Source: Pseudomonas sp. Q1-7
GTDB taxonomy: Bacteria; Pseudomonadota; Gammaproteobacteria; Pseudomonadales; Pseudomonadaceae
Length of the DNA stretch: 64,000 bases
Assembly (NCBI RefSeq): GCF_028010285.1
Contig: NZ_CP116304.1
Location: 509,501 to 573,500 of the forward strand
Reading direction: 5' to 3'
Shown here one piece after another: positions 26,975-36,967 of the stretch. A program made the position numbers and the translations under genes. Positions within the stretch are counted from its first letter, which is position 1. Each line of letters begins with the position of its first letter. The notes below the pieces were generated by a model that was given only the letters and a program-made list of their open reading frames with translations, was not told the DNA's origin and made no database searches.

Positions 26975-28144
26975 ATGAGAATGGGTAGTTTGTACTTTGC
27001 ATCCGACAAGGCGATCTACGATGCGCTCACGCAGCGAAGCCTGACAAGCGCTGAACTCCGGAGGGTCTTCCTCTCGAGGGGGATCGTTATTTCCAATGAG
27101 TCGGACAAAAAATTCCTGGCCAATCGATTCAGTGCCCTGTTCCACGACTACTACGACTATCGGAATCTGTCTCTCCTGGTGGGGGGGCGTGACAGTCGTG
27201 AAAAAACCACAAATGTGGTCGTCACGACAGCGGTCACTAAAGACCAACTGACCGAGGCTCTCACCTCTGTCAAGGAATGGCTGGAGGATGACCAGCACGA
27301 GCAGGCGGAGGTGGCCGTTCATGGTGATCATCTCAAGCTCACCGTCAAATACCAGAAGCTCGATCTGAGCCAGGCAGAGTTTCGCCAGGTTGTTGAGAAA
27401 ACGGCGGAGGTGATCCTTGAGAAGCAGGGCAGTGGCTGGAAGATCACTGGCCCAATGAACGACAAGTTCAAGGACATCACTGATCAGTTGTATTCCCAAA
27501 TCGAGATCGTCACCGATCAGGACGTGGCGACCCGAACCATCTCCTTGGAAGCGATCCCTGATGCGGGCACCAGAACGAATTTCCTTCGCAGCTTGATCCG
27601 CAATCTCAAGGACATGGAGGTGGTCGATGTGGTCGACGTCTCCACATTCAACCCCAAAGACCAAGAAGATGATGACTTGGATCTTAGTGACGACGCGCTA
27701 GTGATCGAGGACTCGATTGAAGTTGAGTCAGAGAATGAGGGCGAGGAGGGGGACCCTGAAGTCGAACTGGCCAAGCCGCAGCCAGAAGCCAGAGTTCACA
27801 AAATCATCCGCATCGACAAGGCGTCCCTGAAAGGTAAGGGTGTTTTGGAGTCGAAGCAGTTGCTTGAGCTTGAAGGTCATGGGTTCTATTTGTGGAAGAT
27901 TCGGTGGAAAGCTCGTGAGAAACTCGTTGGAGCTGAGCTCGTTCTCTTTGAGGCTCAGTTTGGTAACCAGGCCAAGTACTGTGACTTCTCCTATATCGTC
28001 AAAGGTGTCTACAACTACAACAACGGGAAATACGCGAAGAACCTAGTACGTGCCGAGCCTGTGTTTGAGCAGAAGCTCAAGATCCGCTTGGAGGAAGCGG
28101 CGCAGAAGACCCTGGATGACATCGAAAGGAGTCTGACGACATGA
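26975..28144 (+). CDS. Cassette protein 2, unknown, acidic linker
   Basis: A 389-residue protein without a recognised family. Residues about 1-65 look like a winged-helix-type start (ALTQRSLTSAELRRVFLSRG). A strongly acidic, presumably unstructured linker at about 228-266 (DDDLDLSDDALVIEDSIEVE) joins the N-terminal part to a compact C-terminal domain beginning near HKIIRIDKASLKGKG. The start ATG is one base after the stop of cassette gene 1, and its end overlaps cassette gene 3. The three are clearly one transcriptional and translational unit. Confidence 0.72.
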   Translation: MRMGSLYFASDKAIYDALTQRSLTSAELRRVFLSRGIVISNESDKKFLANRFSALFHDYYDYRNLSLLVGGRDSREKTTNVVVTTAVTKDQLTEALTSVKEWLEDDQHEQAEVAVHGDHLKLTVKYQKLDLSQAEFRQVVEKTAEVILEKQGSGWKITGPMNDKFKDITDQLYSQIEIVTDQDVATRTISLEAIPDAGTRTNFLRSLIRNLKDMEVVDVVDVSTFNPKDQEDDDLDLSDDALVIEDSIEVESENEGEEGDPEVELAKPQPEARVHKIIRIDKASLKGKGVLESKQLLELEGHGFYLWKIRWKAREKLVGAELVLFEAQFGNQAKYCDFSYIVKGVYNYNNGKYAKNLVRAEPVFEQKLKIRLEEAAQKTLDDIERSLTT

Positions 28145-28827
28145 AGTCAAAGCGGCTGAAAGTTTGGGTTCTGACCGCTCGCATTGACTTTCAGACCCTT
28201 GTGCATGGGCTTCGACAGCAGCCGTTCAACGACCAGAGCCGGGTCGGTGTCGAGGCTATTGAAATCCTGGATGACAAGGCCGCCTTTAGGTACCACGAGC
28301 AGCGGGATATCACCCAGTCGTTCACGAACCCTCTGGGCGAAACAGTCGAGTCTAGTTACTCGACTTTCATCAGCTTCGACATGGTGTTTGAAATGCTTGG
28401 GCCGAATCGGTATTCGATCTGCATGGGGGCGCCACCGAAGGATCTGAAGCCGTTCGTGGAGCTCATCCGAGTTGCAACCGGGACGAACTTCGCGCTGGAG
28501 ATCGTGAAGCCGGACATCTCTGCGATCTATCAGCAACTCAAGGCTGACAAGCGCTTCACGAGAGTGATGGCTAAGCGGATCGTTTCTGGGGCGGTGACGT
28601 TTGATATCGAAAGCAGCTACCGAGTCGATATAGCATCCACGGGGAATGCGATGACGAAGTTGTTGGAGATCACGGGTGGCCGCACGGCGCCGATCGACAA
28701 GATCAAAATCGTCTACACGTACGACTCAAGGCCTATTCAGCTTGAGCTCTCGCGCTCAGGTTCGATTGCCGTGTCATGGAGTGATGAGGAGCACCTGCAC
28801 CTACTGACAGGTCTCTTGATCCAGTAG
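28141..28827 (+). CDS. Cassette protein 3, unknown
   Basis: A 228-residue protein starting MKSKRLKVWVLTARIDFQTL. No catalytic motif or membrane segment is seen; the pattern suggests a mixed alpha/beta cytosolic protein. It overlaps cassette gene 2 by 4 bp (ATGA), so translation is coupled. Its tight coupling argues that it belongs to a complex or immunity pair with the first two. Base composition is lower in GC than the chromosome. Confidence 0.7.
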   Translation: MKSKRLKVWVLTARIDFQTLVHGLRQQPFNDQSRVGVEAIEILDDKAAFRYHEQRDITQSFTNPLGETVESSYSTFISFDMVFEMLGPNRYSICMGAPPKDLKPFVELIRVATGTNFALEIVKPDISAIYQQLKADKRFTRVMAKRIVSGAVTFDIESSYRVDIASTGNAMTKLLEITGGRTAPIDKIKIVYTYDSRPIQLELSRSGSIAVSWSDEEHLHLLTGLLIQ

Positions 28828-29203
28828 ATAGGTAGAGGCTACGAGAGGTCGAGCGGGATTGGTCAAGCCTTTCTCGGCTGGCTTGGCGCTTTGGGGGCAT
28901 TCCCCGGCTCCGCCCATACATCCTTGACTGCCAGTAACCAGAAAGGGGGGCGGATTTATATTCTTTAGTGTCCCCTTTGGCTGTGGATTCATCCGGTGGA
29001 TGCACACACTAGATTCTGGGTAACCAGGGGTTTCGGGTCTTTACCCAGGTCTAGACAGCAGGTGCAGTAGCTTAGGCGCCGCTTCTGCGCCACAGTTTGC
29101 CGATGCAACTCAGTGGTACTGAGCTAGAAGTCGGGTGGGTTATGGCGTGCCTCAAGCCCATCATAGGGCTGCGAAGGCCTGCCCCTGCTGTTCGCCGATA
29201 GAT
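28828..29203. other. Intergenic stretch between the cassette and the STAND-like gene
   Basis: No convincing gene. It probably contains the promoter of the large NTPase gene, but no clear promoter, operator or terminator is evident by eye. Confidence 0.45.
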
Positions 29204-32200
29204 ATGACACAGCTACAACCATTCGGAATGCTAATGGCCTCTTCTAAAAGCACATCAAAGTCGAAGGCGTCTCGCAGCAGCAGTGCGAAACGCGAGCACG
29301 CGACGCTGCGTTCGATGAGCGGCGCCGGGTTCGAGTTCGAGGATCTTATAAGTGCCTGGCAGTTAGTGAAGGCCCTGTCAGGGGAACGGGCACCGGGTAT
29401 CGGCGGCGTGGTCACGCAGGTACAAGCCCAAGTCTCGACCTTGGGGTGGCGCATCGACGACCTGCTGCTGACGGCTCAGACGGCCGGTGCCCCGAGGCGG
29501 CTAGCGATCTCAGCGAAGGGAAATGTGCAGGTGACCGCGGCGGGCCTTCCCGCTGACTTTGTGACGCGCTCCTGGGATCAATGGCGTGACCCGCAGGGAC
29601 CCTTCAGCCGAGTTGGTGATGGGCTCGCGTTGGTGACGATCGGAACCGACCCGGCGTTCGACCCGGCGTGGCGCGAGGTGAAAAACGCGTGCAGCGGTAC
29701 GGATCCGGCACTCGCTTTGAGCCGCATCCGCAGTAATACGAGGCAGTCGCGCGTCTTCAACAGCGTCCAGAAGCCGGGTAGCGCATCCGATGAAGAGACC
29801 ATTGAGCTCATTCGTAGCCTACACGTGCTGCCGACTGACTTTCAGTTCGCGCACTCTGAGACCGAGGCTCAGGCTATCACCCAATGCCGTCGCTTGCTCG
29901 CGTCTGGCAGTGACGACGAAGCGCAAACTCTCTGGAAGGAGCTCGTCAACGTCGCGAAAGAGGTGCGCCTTCGCAGCGGTACCATCACCGTCCCGGAGCT
30001 GTTGTCATTGCTCCGGGGCCAGTTTGGCCTCCGTCATCACCCAGACTTTGAGCGTGATTGGGAGACGCTCTCCAACATCACCGCGGATCAAAAGGCGCGG
30101 ATAGAGACGGAGCTGCCATCAGGCTATGCCGTTTCCCGTACGGCGGAGAAAGCGTCGCTCCAGGCAGTGTTCGCCGAGAACCCGATCACGGTGGTATTCG
30201 GGGAGTCGGGCTCGGGCAAGTCAGCGCTGGTCAAGTCGGTGTTGGACGGCGCGTACTCATCTTGGAACCAGGTGTGGTTTGGTCCGGAAGATCTTAAGAC
30301 GGCGCTCAGCGCGGCGCGCCGCAGCGCCCTTCCCCTGACGCACGAACTTTCGCTTGTGCTGAACGCCACGGTGAAGCCGCAGAACGTGCTGGTCATCGAC
30401 TCTGCGGAACGCATCGAGGCCGGCGAGCTCGTCGTCATCCGCCAGTTGCTTCAAGCTATCCTACCGAATGACGGCGAAGAGACCGAGGCTGCGTGGCGGG
30501 TCGTCATCGTCACGCAGACGCAGAGTTGGATCGAAGGTGAAGAGACGATGCTCGGCGGGCGGAAAGCGCATTTGGTCGAGGTCGAGGCTCTCAAGAGCGA
30601 TGCTGTGAAGTTGGCGCTTCTGCCGTCGCCCACCTTGGGCTGGTTGGTCGCTCATGACGACACCATTGCGGCGCTGACGAACCTGCGGACACTGGCCTGG
30701 GTCATCAAGGCGGGGGCGGCGCTGGGGGCGAGCGCCGGTGGACTGGCGTCTCACACCGCCATCGCCGACCGGCTTTGGAAGTATTGGACAAAGGACCGTG
30801 CCGACGTGGAGGCGCTGATGATGCGCCTCGCCCAGCGAGAAGCTTCGTTCGAGCGCAGCTTCGCGCTGAGCGACTTGGAGCCGGCGGACACGACGACGTT
30901 TGCGCATCGGCCCGACGAGCTTCCGCTGCGCCTGAACGAACGGACCAACCGCGTCGAGTTCGAGCATGATCTCGCGGCGGATTGGGCGCGTTTCCAGTTC
31001 CTGAAGCAGATTTGGACGGACACGGCGCAGTGGGCCGCCCTAGCGGGCAATCCGCTCTGGACTAACGCGCTCCGGATGTTGGGCCAGCTCTTGCTGCGGC
31101 AGCCGGCTGAGACTTGCACGGCCTGGGACGTCGCCTTCGGCTCCGCAGAGGCCGCCAAGAACGAACTGGCGGGGGATGTTCTCCTTGATGCGCTCTGCTT
31201 GGACCCCGACGCCGAACGCCTTCTGAATGAACGCGTCGACCTTCTGCTCGGCAACGGCGCGAAACACTTCACGCGACTGCTTCTACGCTTCCATCACATC
31301 GCAACGGTTCCAGTCGGCGGCGGAATGGGACTGAGCGCAGCGGTCGGCTTGTACATGGATGCGCAGTACCGCTCGATTGTCTTCGGCCGTTGGCCACCTG
31401 TTCTGCGCTTCCTCATCGCCCAGCGGGAGCGACTGGCTGGGCTGGTTTCATCTGCTCTCGCGAAGGTCATCGAGACCTGGCTGACGAAAACGCCACACAC
31501 GCTGAGCAGCGGCAATCCGATGCCTTTCCGCCGGGAGATGGCGGAGATGGCGCTCGCCATGGCTCGGACTGTGCAAGTCGAGAAGGGCCACGGCGCAATG
31601 TACCTGACGCGTGAGCCATTGCTGTACACCGCACCACTGGCTGGCGTGGCCGACCTGCCGACCGAAGTCGGGAACTGGGCGCTCGAACTCGCGGGACGCC
31701 AAGAGGTGGACGCTGATGTTAAACGGCGCATTGCCGAAGTTCAGATAGAGAAGGCGAAGGTGCACTCAGAGCGTCTGAAGACCGATGCCAAATACAAGGC
31801 GTTGCACGAAGAGCGGAAGCGGATACCACCCTCCCTCGGATCTTTCCGAGAGAGATTGCCGCCTTGGCCGTTAGGAGCCAGAGAAAAGGTCGACATGGAT
31901 TTTCGGATCGCGTGCATCAAGGAGAACGGCATCCAGCCTCTCATGCGTGCGCAGCCTGAGCTGGCCGCCGAAGTCCTACTCGCGCTCATCATAGAAGACC
32001 AGCCGGAACAGGAGTATGGGGCTGGCCGGCTCGAAATAGACCTCGGTCTCGAATACCCCGAGGATGCTTACCCGACGGCTTTCTGGAAGAGCCCGTTCTT
32101 CCCTTTTTTGCAGTTAGCCCCGGAAACGGCTCTCACCTCGCTCATCGCGCTAGTGAACTTCTGCACGGAGCGCTGGGTCGCCGAGGTGATGAAGGGACGC

Positions 32201-34507
32201 GCCGGTGAGGCACCCGGGGTAACACTGCAATACGCGGACGGGTCGGATAAGACCTTCCCCGGCTGGTGGCAGGTTTTCGGCTGGCCGCAGTCCAATGACT
32301 CGATGCGCAACGGGAATCTGTTCTGCGCTCTCGATGCATTGGAGCGCTGGCTTACGTTGCGGCTCGACGCGGATGAGGACATCACCGTGGATATCGAGAG
32401 GATACTTCGGGAGGGGAACTCCGCATCTCTCGTCAGCGTGCTCCTCAACGTCGCCAAGTATCGGCCGTCGTTGCTGACGGGGCCTCTCTCGGCCCTGATT
32501 ACATTCCCGAACCTGTTCTATTGGGATAGCGCCCGCGTGGAGCAGGTTGGCTATAACTTCATCGGTTGGAGCTGGCTCCGAGGCGGCCAGGCGATGTTTG
32601 ACTTCGCCCGTGATTGGGTCTTAGCGCCCCATCGCCAGCAGAAGTTCCTCCATGTCGTTGTCGAACTCCTCCTGACCGACGACGACGTTGCGCGGCGCCT
32701 TCAAGCCCTGCTTCCGACCTGGGCGCTGCCTGATGACCCGAAGGAGGCATTGGAGTTCAAGCTGTTATTCGCCGCGCTCGATCGAGCCAACTATCAGACC
32801 GTCACCGACCCAACGACGGGCGCGCAGACTCAAGGTCTTGTCTACCCAGATGAGCTGCGCCTTGAAGTGCAATCGTGGCAGACCGACAGCGCGCCAACCC
32901 TCGCGTACCTGCTCGTGCCGGACCGGTGCGACCAGCGGCTTCGGGGCGGCCAGCTGCTCAACGACGATGAGGCTGCGTACCTCTTCAATCTGCTCCAAGA
33001 GTGTGAGGCTGGAGCGGAAGGCGAAGATGAGGACGCAAAATCAAATTGCCGTTTCGCTGCGGCCGGCACGCTCGTCGCATTGGGAGGTGCTTGGCTTGTC
33101 CAGAACGCCGAAGCGCAGAAGCACGTGTTCCAAGTGGTGCGCGCCGGTGTGGCAGCGGTCGCGTCGACAGGAGAGGAGATTCGCGGACGACGCATGGGGA
33201 GCTTACGCAATGAGCTTAAGTTCGTCGCCTACGCGGTCATGCACTTGTGGCTCGCCGATGAAGATGGCGTTCAGGAGTGGGAGACCGCCGTCCTGCGCCT
33301 GCTGACGAGCGGCGACACGCGAGCGGCTGCAGTTGTGGTCGGCGTTGCTTATGCCAATCGAGAGCAGCTTGGTACCGCGTGGTGGCGACTGCTCCGTGCC
33401 GGGCTCTTCTGGTCAAGCCTCATCATGCTCGCTCCGCACCACGGCGATGACGACGCTGCGGAGCACGCCTGGAAGGTGTGGCTAGCGCGGTTGCGGCGCT
33501 TTCCGCTTCGCGGATCGAACTCAACGCCGGATGACCTCGACTTCAAGCGTGTCGTTGTGGGCCAAGAACGTCTGGACTACCTGCGAAGGATGCGGCTTTA
33601 CAATGCCGGCAACAAGACTTGGCGCGGGAAACCGAAGCGCGAACGGGGCGGTTCGCTAGATAGTCACTTCCTTGGAGTCCTATTCAACTGGCTCATCGAA
33701 GGCGATGGCACTGGCAATCGCGACCTCGACACGCGCTTGGCGCTACGCATCTGGGACTACGACGCCAAGCGCGCCAAGGTGTGCGAAAAGAAGGAAGATG
33801 GCGAATACGACTTGCCGAGCCAGAACCTCGGCTACGACACCCTACAGAGGCTCGGAGCCCTGGCGATCGCGGCGCCCGAAGGGGAAGATCGAATGGTTTG
33901 GGAGCCTGTTCTCTCCCACGGCCCGGCCGCGCACTACGCGCTGCAGCACTTCATTCGCGGTTTATTCCTGCGTCTCGGGAAAGACGACGACCCGGTGGCA
34001 TTCGAGCGCGTCTGGCGGGCCACTGCGGAGTACGGCCTCGCAGCCAATTGGTCTCAACCTGGCCTTTGGTTCTACGGCGAGCGCCTGATTTGCGACTTGC
34101 TTGGCTTCGGGAGCGAGGATGCATTGTCCCGCCTGCACCCAGGCGCGTCTTTGCGGATGAAGGATCTCTACAAACGTTGGGCCGCTGCGCACCTGGCTCA
34201 CTACGAAGAATGCGTGACCCGTTTTTGCCACTTCCTGACGACAGAGTTCGGGGCACCACTTCGGTTAGACGGACTTTGCTGGCTCGCCGCTATGCTAAAA
34301 AAAGGCGAGCCTTCTCGCAGCTGGTATCGCGAGGGGACGCGCGACGCATTGGTGCATCTGGCGGCGTCGACATTAAGTTCCGACTCGCTAGTTTTGTCGC
34401 AACACGCTCAGGCGCGACAAGGGCTTGTCGAGATTGCAGCCGCACTTGCAGCGATGAATATACCGGCCGCCCTTGCTCTCCAAGAGCGCATTAAACAGCT
34501 GCGATAG
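29204..34507 (+). CDS. Large STAND-like P-loop NTPase with N-terminal nuclease-like region
   Basis: A 1767-residue protein. Near the N-terminus GAGFEFEDLISAWQLVKAL is followed by WRIDDLLLTA and RRLAISAKGN. The Asp (85/86) and A-x-K (K105) arrangement resembles PD-(D/E)xK effector domains such as DUF4297/Cap4. Walker A GESGSGKSA lies at 333-341 and Walker B NVLVIDSAER near 394-403. Over 1200 residues of helical sequence follow, suited to a sensor. This layout fits antiviral STAND (Avs-like) proteins that recognise a phage product and activate an effector. The start is uncertain: GTG 29135 and ATG 29228 or 29234 are also open. GC is higher than in its neighbours, so it has a separate origin. 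Confidence 0.75.
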   Translation: MTQLQPFGMLMASSKSTSKSKASRSSSAKREHATLRSMSGAGFEFEDLISAWQLVKALSGERAPGIGGVVTQVQAQVSTLGWRIDDLLLTAQTAGAPRRLAISAKGNVQVTAAGLPADFVTRSWDQWRDPQGPFSRVGDGLALVTIGTDPAFDPAWREVKNACSGTDPALALSRIRSNTRQSRVFNSVQKPGSASDEETIELIRSLHVLPTDFQFAHSETEAQAITQCRRLLASGSDDEAQTLWKELVNVAKEVRLRSGTITVPELLSLLRGQFGLRHHPDFERDWETLSNITADQKARIETELPSGYAVSRTAEKASLQAVFAENPITVVFGESGSGKSALVKSVLDGAYSSWNQVWFGPEDLKTALSAARRSALPLTHELSLVLNATVKPQNVLVIDSAERIEAGELVVIRQLLQAILPNDGEETEAAWRVVIVTQTQSWIEGEETMLGGRKAHLVEVEALKSDAVKLALLPSPTLGWLVAHDDTIAALTNLRTLAWVIKAGAALGASAGGLASHTAIADRLWKYWTKDRADVEALMMRLAQREASFERSFALSDLEPADTTTFAHRPDELPLRLNERTNRVEFEHDLAADWARFQFLKQIWTDTAQWAALAGNPLWTNALRMLGQLLLRQPAETCTAWDVAFGSAEAAKNELAGDVLLDALCLDPDAERLLNERVDLLLGNGAKHFTRLLLRFHHIATVPVGGGMGLSAAVGLYMDAQYRSIVFGRWPPVLRFLIAQRERLAGLVSSALAKVIETWLTKTPHTLSSGNPMPFRREMAEMALAMARTVQVEKGHGAMYLTREPLLYTAPLAGVADLPTEVGNWALELAGRQEVDADVKRRIAEVQIEKAKVHSERLKTDAKYKALHEERKRIPPSLGSFRERLPPWPLGAREKVDMDFRIACIKENGIQPLMRAQPELAAEVLLALIIEDQPEQEYGAGRLEIDLGLEYPEDAYPTAFWKSPFFPFLQLAPETALTSLIALVNFCTERWVAEVMKGRAGEAPGVTLQYADGSDKTFPGWWQVFGWPQSNDSMRNGNLFCALDALERWLTLRLDADEDITVDIERILREGNSASLVSVLLNVAKYRPSLLTGPLSALITFPNLFYWDSARVEQVGYNFIGWSWLRGGQAMFDFARDWVLAPHRQQKFLHVVVELLLTDDDVARRLQALLPTWALPDDPKEALEFKLLFAALDRANYQTVTDPTTGAQTQGLVYPDELRLEVQSWQTDSAPTLAYLLVPDRCDQRLRGGQLLNDDEAAYLFNLLQECEAGAEGEDEDAKSNCRFAAAGTLVALGGAWLVQNAEAQKHVFQVVRAGVAAVASTGEEIRGRRMGSLRNELKFVAYAVMHLWLADEDGVQEWETAVLRLLTSGDTRAAAVVVGVAYANREQLGTAWWRLLRAGLFWSSLIMLAPHHGDDDAAEHAWKVWLARLRRFPLRGSNSTPDDLDFKRVVVGQERLDYLRRMRLYNAGNKTWRGKPKRERGGSLDSHFLGVLFNWLIEGDGTGNRDLDTRLALRIWDYDAKRAKVCEKKEDGEYDLPSQNLGYDTLQRLGALAIAAPEGEDRMVWEPVLSHGPAAHYALQHFIRGLFLRLGKDDDPVAFERVWRATAEYGLAANWSQPGLWFYGERLICDLLGFGSEDALSRLHPGASLRMKDLYKRWAAAHLAHYEECVTRFCHFLTTEFGAPLRLDGLCWLAAMLKKGEPSRSWYREGTRDALVHLAASTLSSDSLVLSQHAQARQGLVEIAAALAAMNIPAALALQERIKQLR

Positions 34508-34546
34508 CTGCCGAAGACAGGCTATCTTGGTCAGCGTCACGAGGAA

Positions 34547-36211
34547 TTAAACAGTCGTCTGAGGTGGCAAAGCAGCATATGAATTGGGTGCCCGAGGGCT
34601 TGCAGGGGGCGGAGCCTCCACAGAAACTTCCTTCAACCTAGCTTTTGCTTTGTCGGCCTTGCGCTGATCGCGCTTCAGCGCTTCTTCAAATTCCTGCATC
34701 GGGTGCGTCACGAAATGTTGCCTGTACGCTTTTAACAGACCTACGTCATTGCTGGCCACAGCTTGGGCCAGGACATAGTCGGCATCACGCAGATGGATGT
34801 TCAGTTTTGGGCTCTTCGCCTGTGCAGCCCTGACCATTGCAATCGCATTTTCGGAGAACTTGCCGCTCGTCCAGAGCTCGTATTTTTGGGGGATGCCGGC
34901 CCACTCCGGGTGCGTTTTCACAAAGCCTCGGATGACAGGGATGCGTTTGTTGAGCCACTTCTCTACTTCGTTGTCACTCAGCGTGCTGATCGGGTGTATC
35001 CCTTTGCATTCGATGAATACGACCTCATGATTCGGTCGCTGAGCTAGGACATCGATCTCCGCTTCTGCACCAATCGAATCTTTGACGATCCGGTTCATCT
35101 CTTGGAAATATCCTAAAAACGTGGATTTCGCGATTTGGGCTACAGCGAACTCGAATAGGCTCCCGCGCAATGTTGATGCAGCGCCTTCGATCCGGGATAG
35201 GTCGTTGAAGATCTTATCGAGCGCTTCCGGGTTTTGGATGAGCTTCGCTGTGTCGGTCAGCACCGCACAGAGATTTTTCAGCGCCAGTGCCACGTCACGG
35301 CCAAAAAGGCTTTCAGTGGTTGCAGGGATGACGCCCTTCTCCTTGAGAAGGGCGAAGGCTTCGTTGTCATAGCTTTCAGCGACGAAAACCTGAAGGCATT
35401 TACCCACTTTCCTGATACTGCGGAGAGTGACGCATTTGTTGATGAATCCTGCCAGTTGATCAACGGTCACCCTGCCAGCTAGGGCTAGATCACAAACGAA
35501 GAAGCCGGGTTTCAGCGTAGTGTTAACGTACTCTCGCATCGGAAATAGATAAGAGGGACCCGCCAAGTCCCAATTGAAGGTCCCGACCTTGGGTAATGCC
35601 TCTAAATCCTCGTCCTCGCGGGTTTTCACTGAGTCGTAGCTGACCATCCCCAAATTGCGCGACCACTCCTTTACCGCCAACAGCGTGATCTTTTCGGCGA
35701 TGAGACGGCCTTTCATCTTTGCCCACACAGAGGGCACGTCGAGCATCTGGTGATGATCGCATCTCACCACACATGATTCCCCGCCCGGCATTACCACCTC
35801 TTTCACGAGAGTCGCTTTCACAAGTCGCTCTAGGAGGCTTTCTGCTGAAACGTGCTTCTTCTGTGCAACGGGGGCGCCACAGGCGATAAGGAAATGCGCT
35901 CGGGGCATCAGATTGCCTCGAAGCGCAAGGGCCTGTAGCGCGGCAAAGTACGTGCTCCGCGTTTTCTTCAGGGCCGCAATCAGGTTATTGAAGAAGAACG
36001 GAGATCCATATTCTTCCTGAAGGTAAATGAAGCGTGCGCGATGTGGAAAAATAATGTGGTTTAGCCGGTTCACGCCAGGGCAACCCCGCTCGACACGCTT
36101 CCTAGCTGCCTCAGCACTCAAACCGTATTTTGTCTCTAGCAGCTTGGACAAATCGCTGCTGAGCATGGGGCCATTTTGCTTCAGGAGGTCAATAAGTGCG
36201 GTGTCAGCCAT
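34547..36211 (-). CDS. Putative nuclease with N-terminal winged helix, unknown family
   Basis: A 554-residue protein, convergent with the STAND-like gene. The N-terminus (ALIDLLKQNGPMLSSDLSKL) looks like a winged helix. A C-terminal segment carries RGSLFEFAVAQIAK (E354), AEAEIDVLA (E385, D387) and VVFIECKG (E401-x-K403), the order expected for a PD-(D/E)xK endonuclease of the Mrr/resolvase type. The last 60 residues are basic, then proline-rich. It stands alone on its strand, with about 460 bp of non-coding sequence upstream. A restriction-like defence role is inferred from motif and location only. Confidence 0.72.
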   Translation of the reverse strand: MADTALIDLLKQNGPMLSSDLSKLLETKYGLSAEAARKRVERGCPGVNRLNHIIFPHRARFIYLQEEYGSPFFFNNLIAALKKTRSTYFAALQALALRGNLMPRAHFLIACGAPVAQKKHVSAESLLERLVKATLVKEVVMPGGESCVVRCDHHQMLDVPSVWAKMKGRLIAEKITLLAVKEWSRNLGMVSYDSVKTREDEDLEALPKVGTFNWDLAGPSYLFPMREYVNTTLKPGFFVCDLALAGRVTVDQLAGFINKCVTLRSIRKVGKCLQVFVAESYDNEAFALLKEKGVIPATTESLFGRDVALALKNLCAVLTDTAKLIQNPEALDKIFNDLSRIEGAASTLRGSLFEFAVAQIAKSTFLGYFQEMNRIVKDSIGAEAEIDVLAQRPNHEVVFIECKGIHPISTLSDNEVEKWLNKRIPVIRGFVKTHPEWAGIPQKYELWTSGKFSENAIAMVRAAQAKSPKLNIHLRDADYVLAQAVASNDVGLLKAYRQHFVTHPMQEFEEALKRDQRKADKAKARLKEVSVEAPPPASPRAPNSYAALPPQTTV

Positions 36212-36670
36212 CGTCGTTCTCCTTGGATGTCACACAGCGCTATTTATACTCCTTGTAAACAAGGCACCGTACCCCTTTTCGAGCCATTCATTCGGCTTAG
36301 AAAAACCGGGCCTTCCGGAGGGGCGAAACAAGATTTTCGCTAAAAATGTCACAATGCTATTTCAGGCGGGAGGGAAACATACCGCCACGTCTTCGGCGTC
36401 GCCGATTGGATTTCGGCGGATAATCGGTTTAATCGCATTGCTCGAAACACCAAGAAAGCAGCGTGCGGGCGCCCTTGAAGAGGACGGTCTGCAGCCAAGA
36501 ACTGTGTGGGGAAGAGTCTCGATACCCATCCTTAGTGAACTGATTGACGACCGGCCGCTTCTGCGCAGTTCTCGGTCTATTTCTGAACGTTCGAGCGGAG
36601 GGCGTTCCTATGGCAAGCTGGCATGTTACGGTTCGCGTGAGCCAGCAAGGCCGGCTCACGACCATCTGTT
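36212..36670. other. Stretch without a convincing gene; contains a hairpin
   Basis: It holds the likely promoter of the 554-residue gene and a stem CGTGAGCC/GGCTCACG at 36636-36660 that may end the minus-strand transcript of the small genes at 36671-37312. A 94-codon minus-strand frame (36429-36713) overlaps the preceding gene and lacks family signals. Confidence 0.45.
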
Positions 36671-36967
36671 CTATAACATCAGGGAAAGGGATTTCTCCGA
36701 GTGGCTGCGGCATCTTTGAGTGCCTATACGCTGGTGGACGCGGCTGAGGAACCCTACTTCGAAGGCTCTCCGTTCTATTGCGCGTGGCAGCAGGTCTCGT
36801 TCGGCAATCATGACTGCCCAGAGCCAGCCGGTACGAGCATTATCAAGCCAGCTCTGGGCCAGTTTGGCCCCCTGGTTGAATGCTTCGCTGCAGTCCGACG
36901 CCCAGGTGATCTCCACGCCTGGGTGGCCGTCGTGAGGTGGAAGGCATGTCTTTACGCCTTTGCTCAT
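36671..36967 (-). CDS. Small conserved island protein, possibly QslA-like
   Basis: A 98-residue protein starting MSKGVKTCLPPHDGHPGVEI and carrying WLWAVMIAERDLLPRAIERR and FEVGFLSRVHQR. It resembles small proteins common in Pseudomonas islands, and by recollection the QslA antiactivator fold; no alignment was made. It overlaps the end of the upstream small gene by 4 bp. The final 17 residues after HQRI look like read-through beyond the conserved part. Confidence 0.6.
   Translation of the reverse strand: MSKGVKTCLPPHDGHPGVEITWASDCSEAFNQGAKLAQSWLDNARTGWLWAVMIAERDLLPRAIERRAFEVGFLSRVHQRIGTQRCRSHSEKSLSLML

Noticed and set aside
36027-36719. Plus-strand frame of 230 codons
   Set aside because: Its first part is antisense to the 554-residue gene and the remainder shows no protein-like pattern or start signal.
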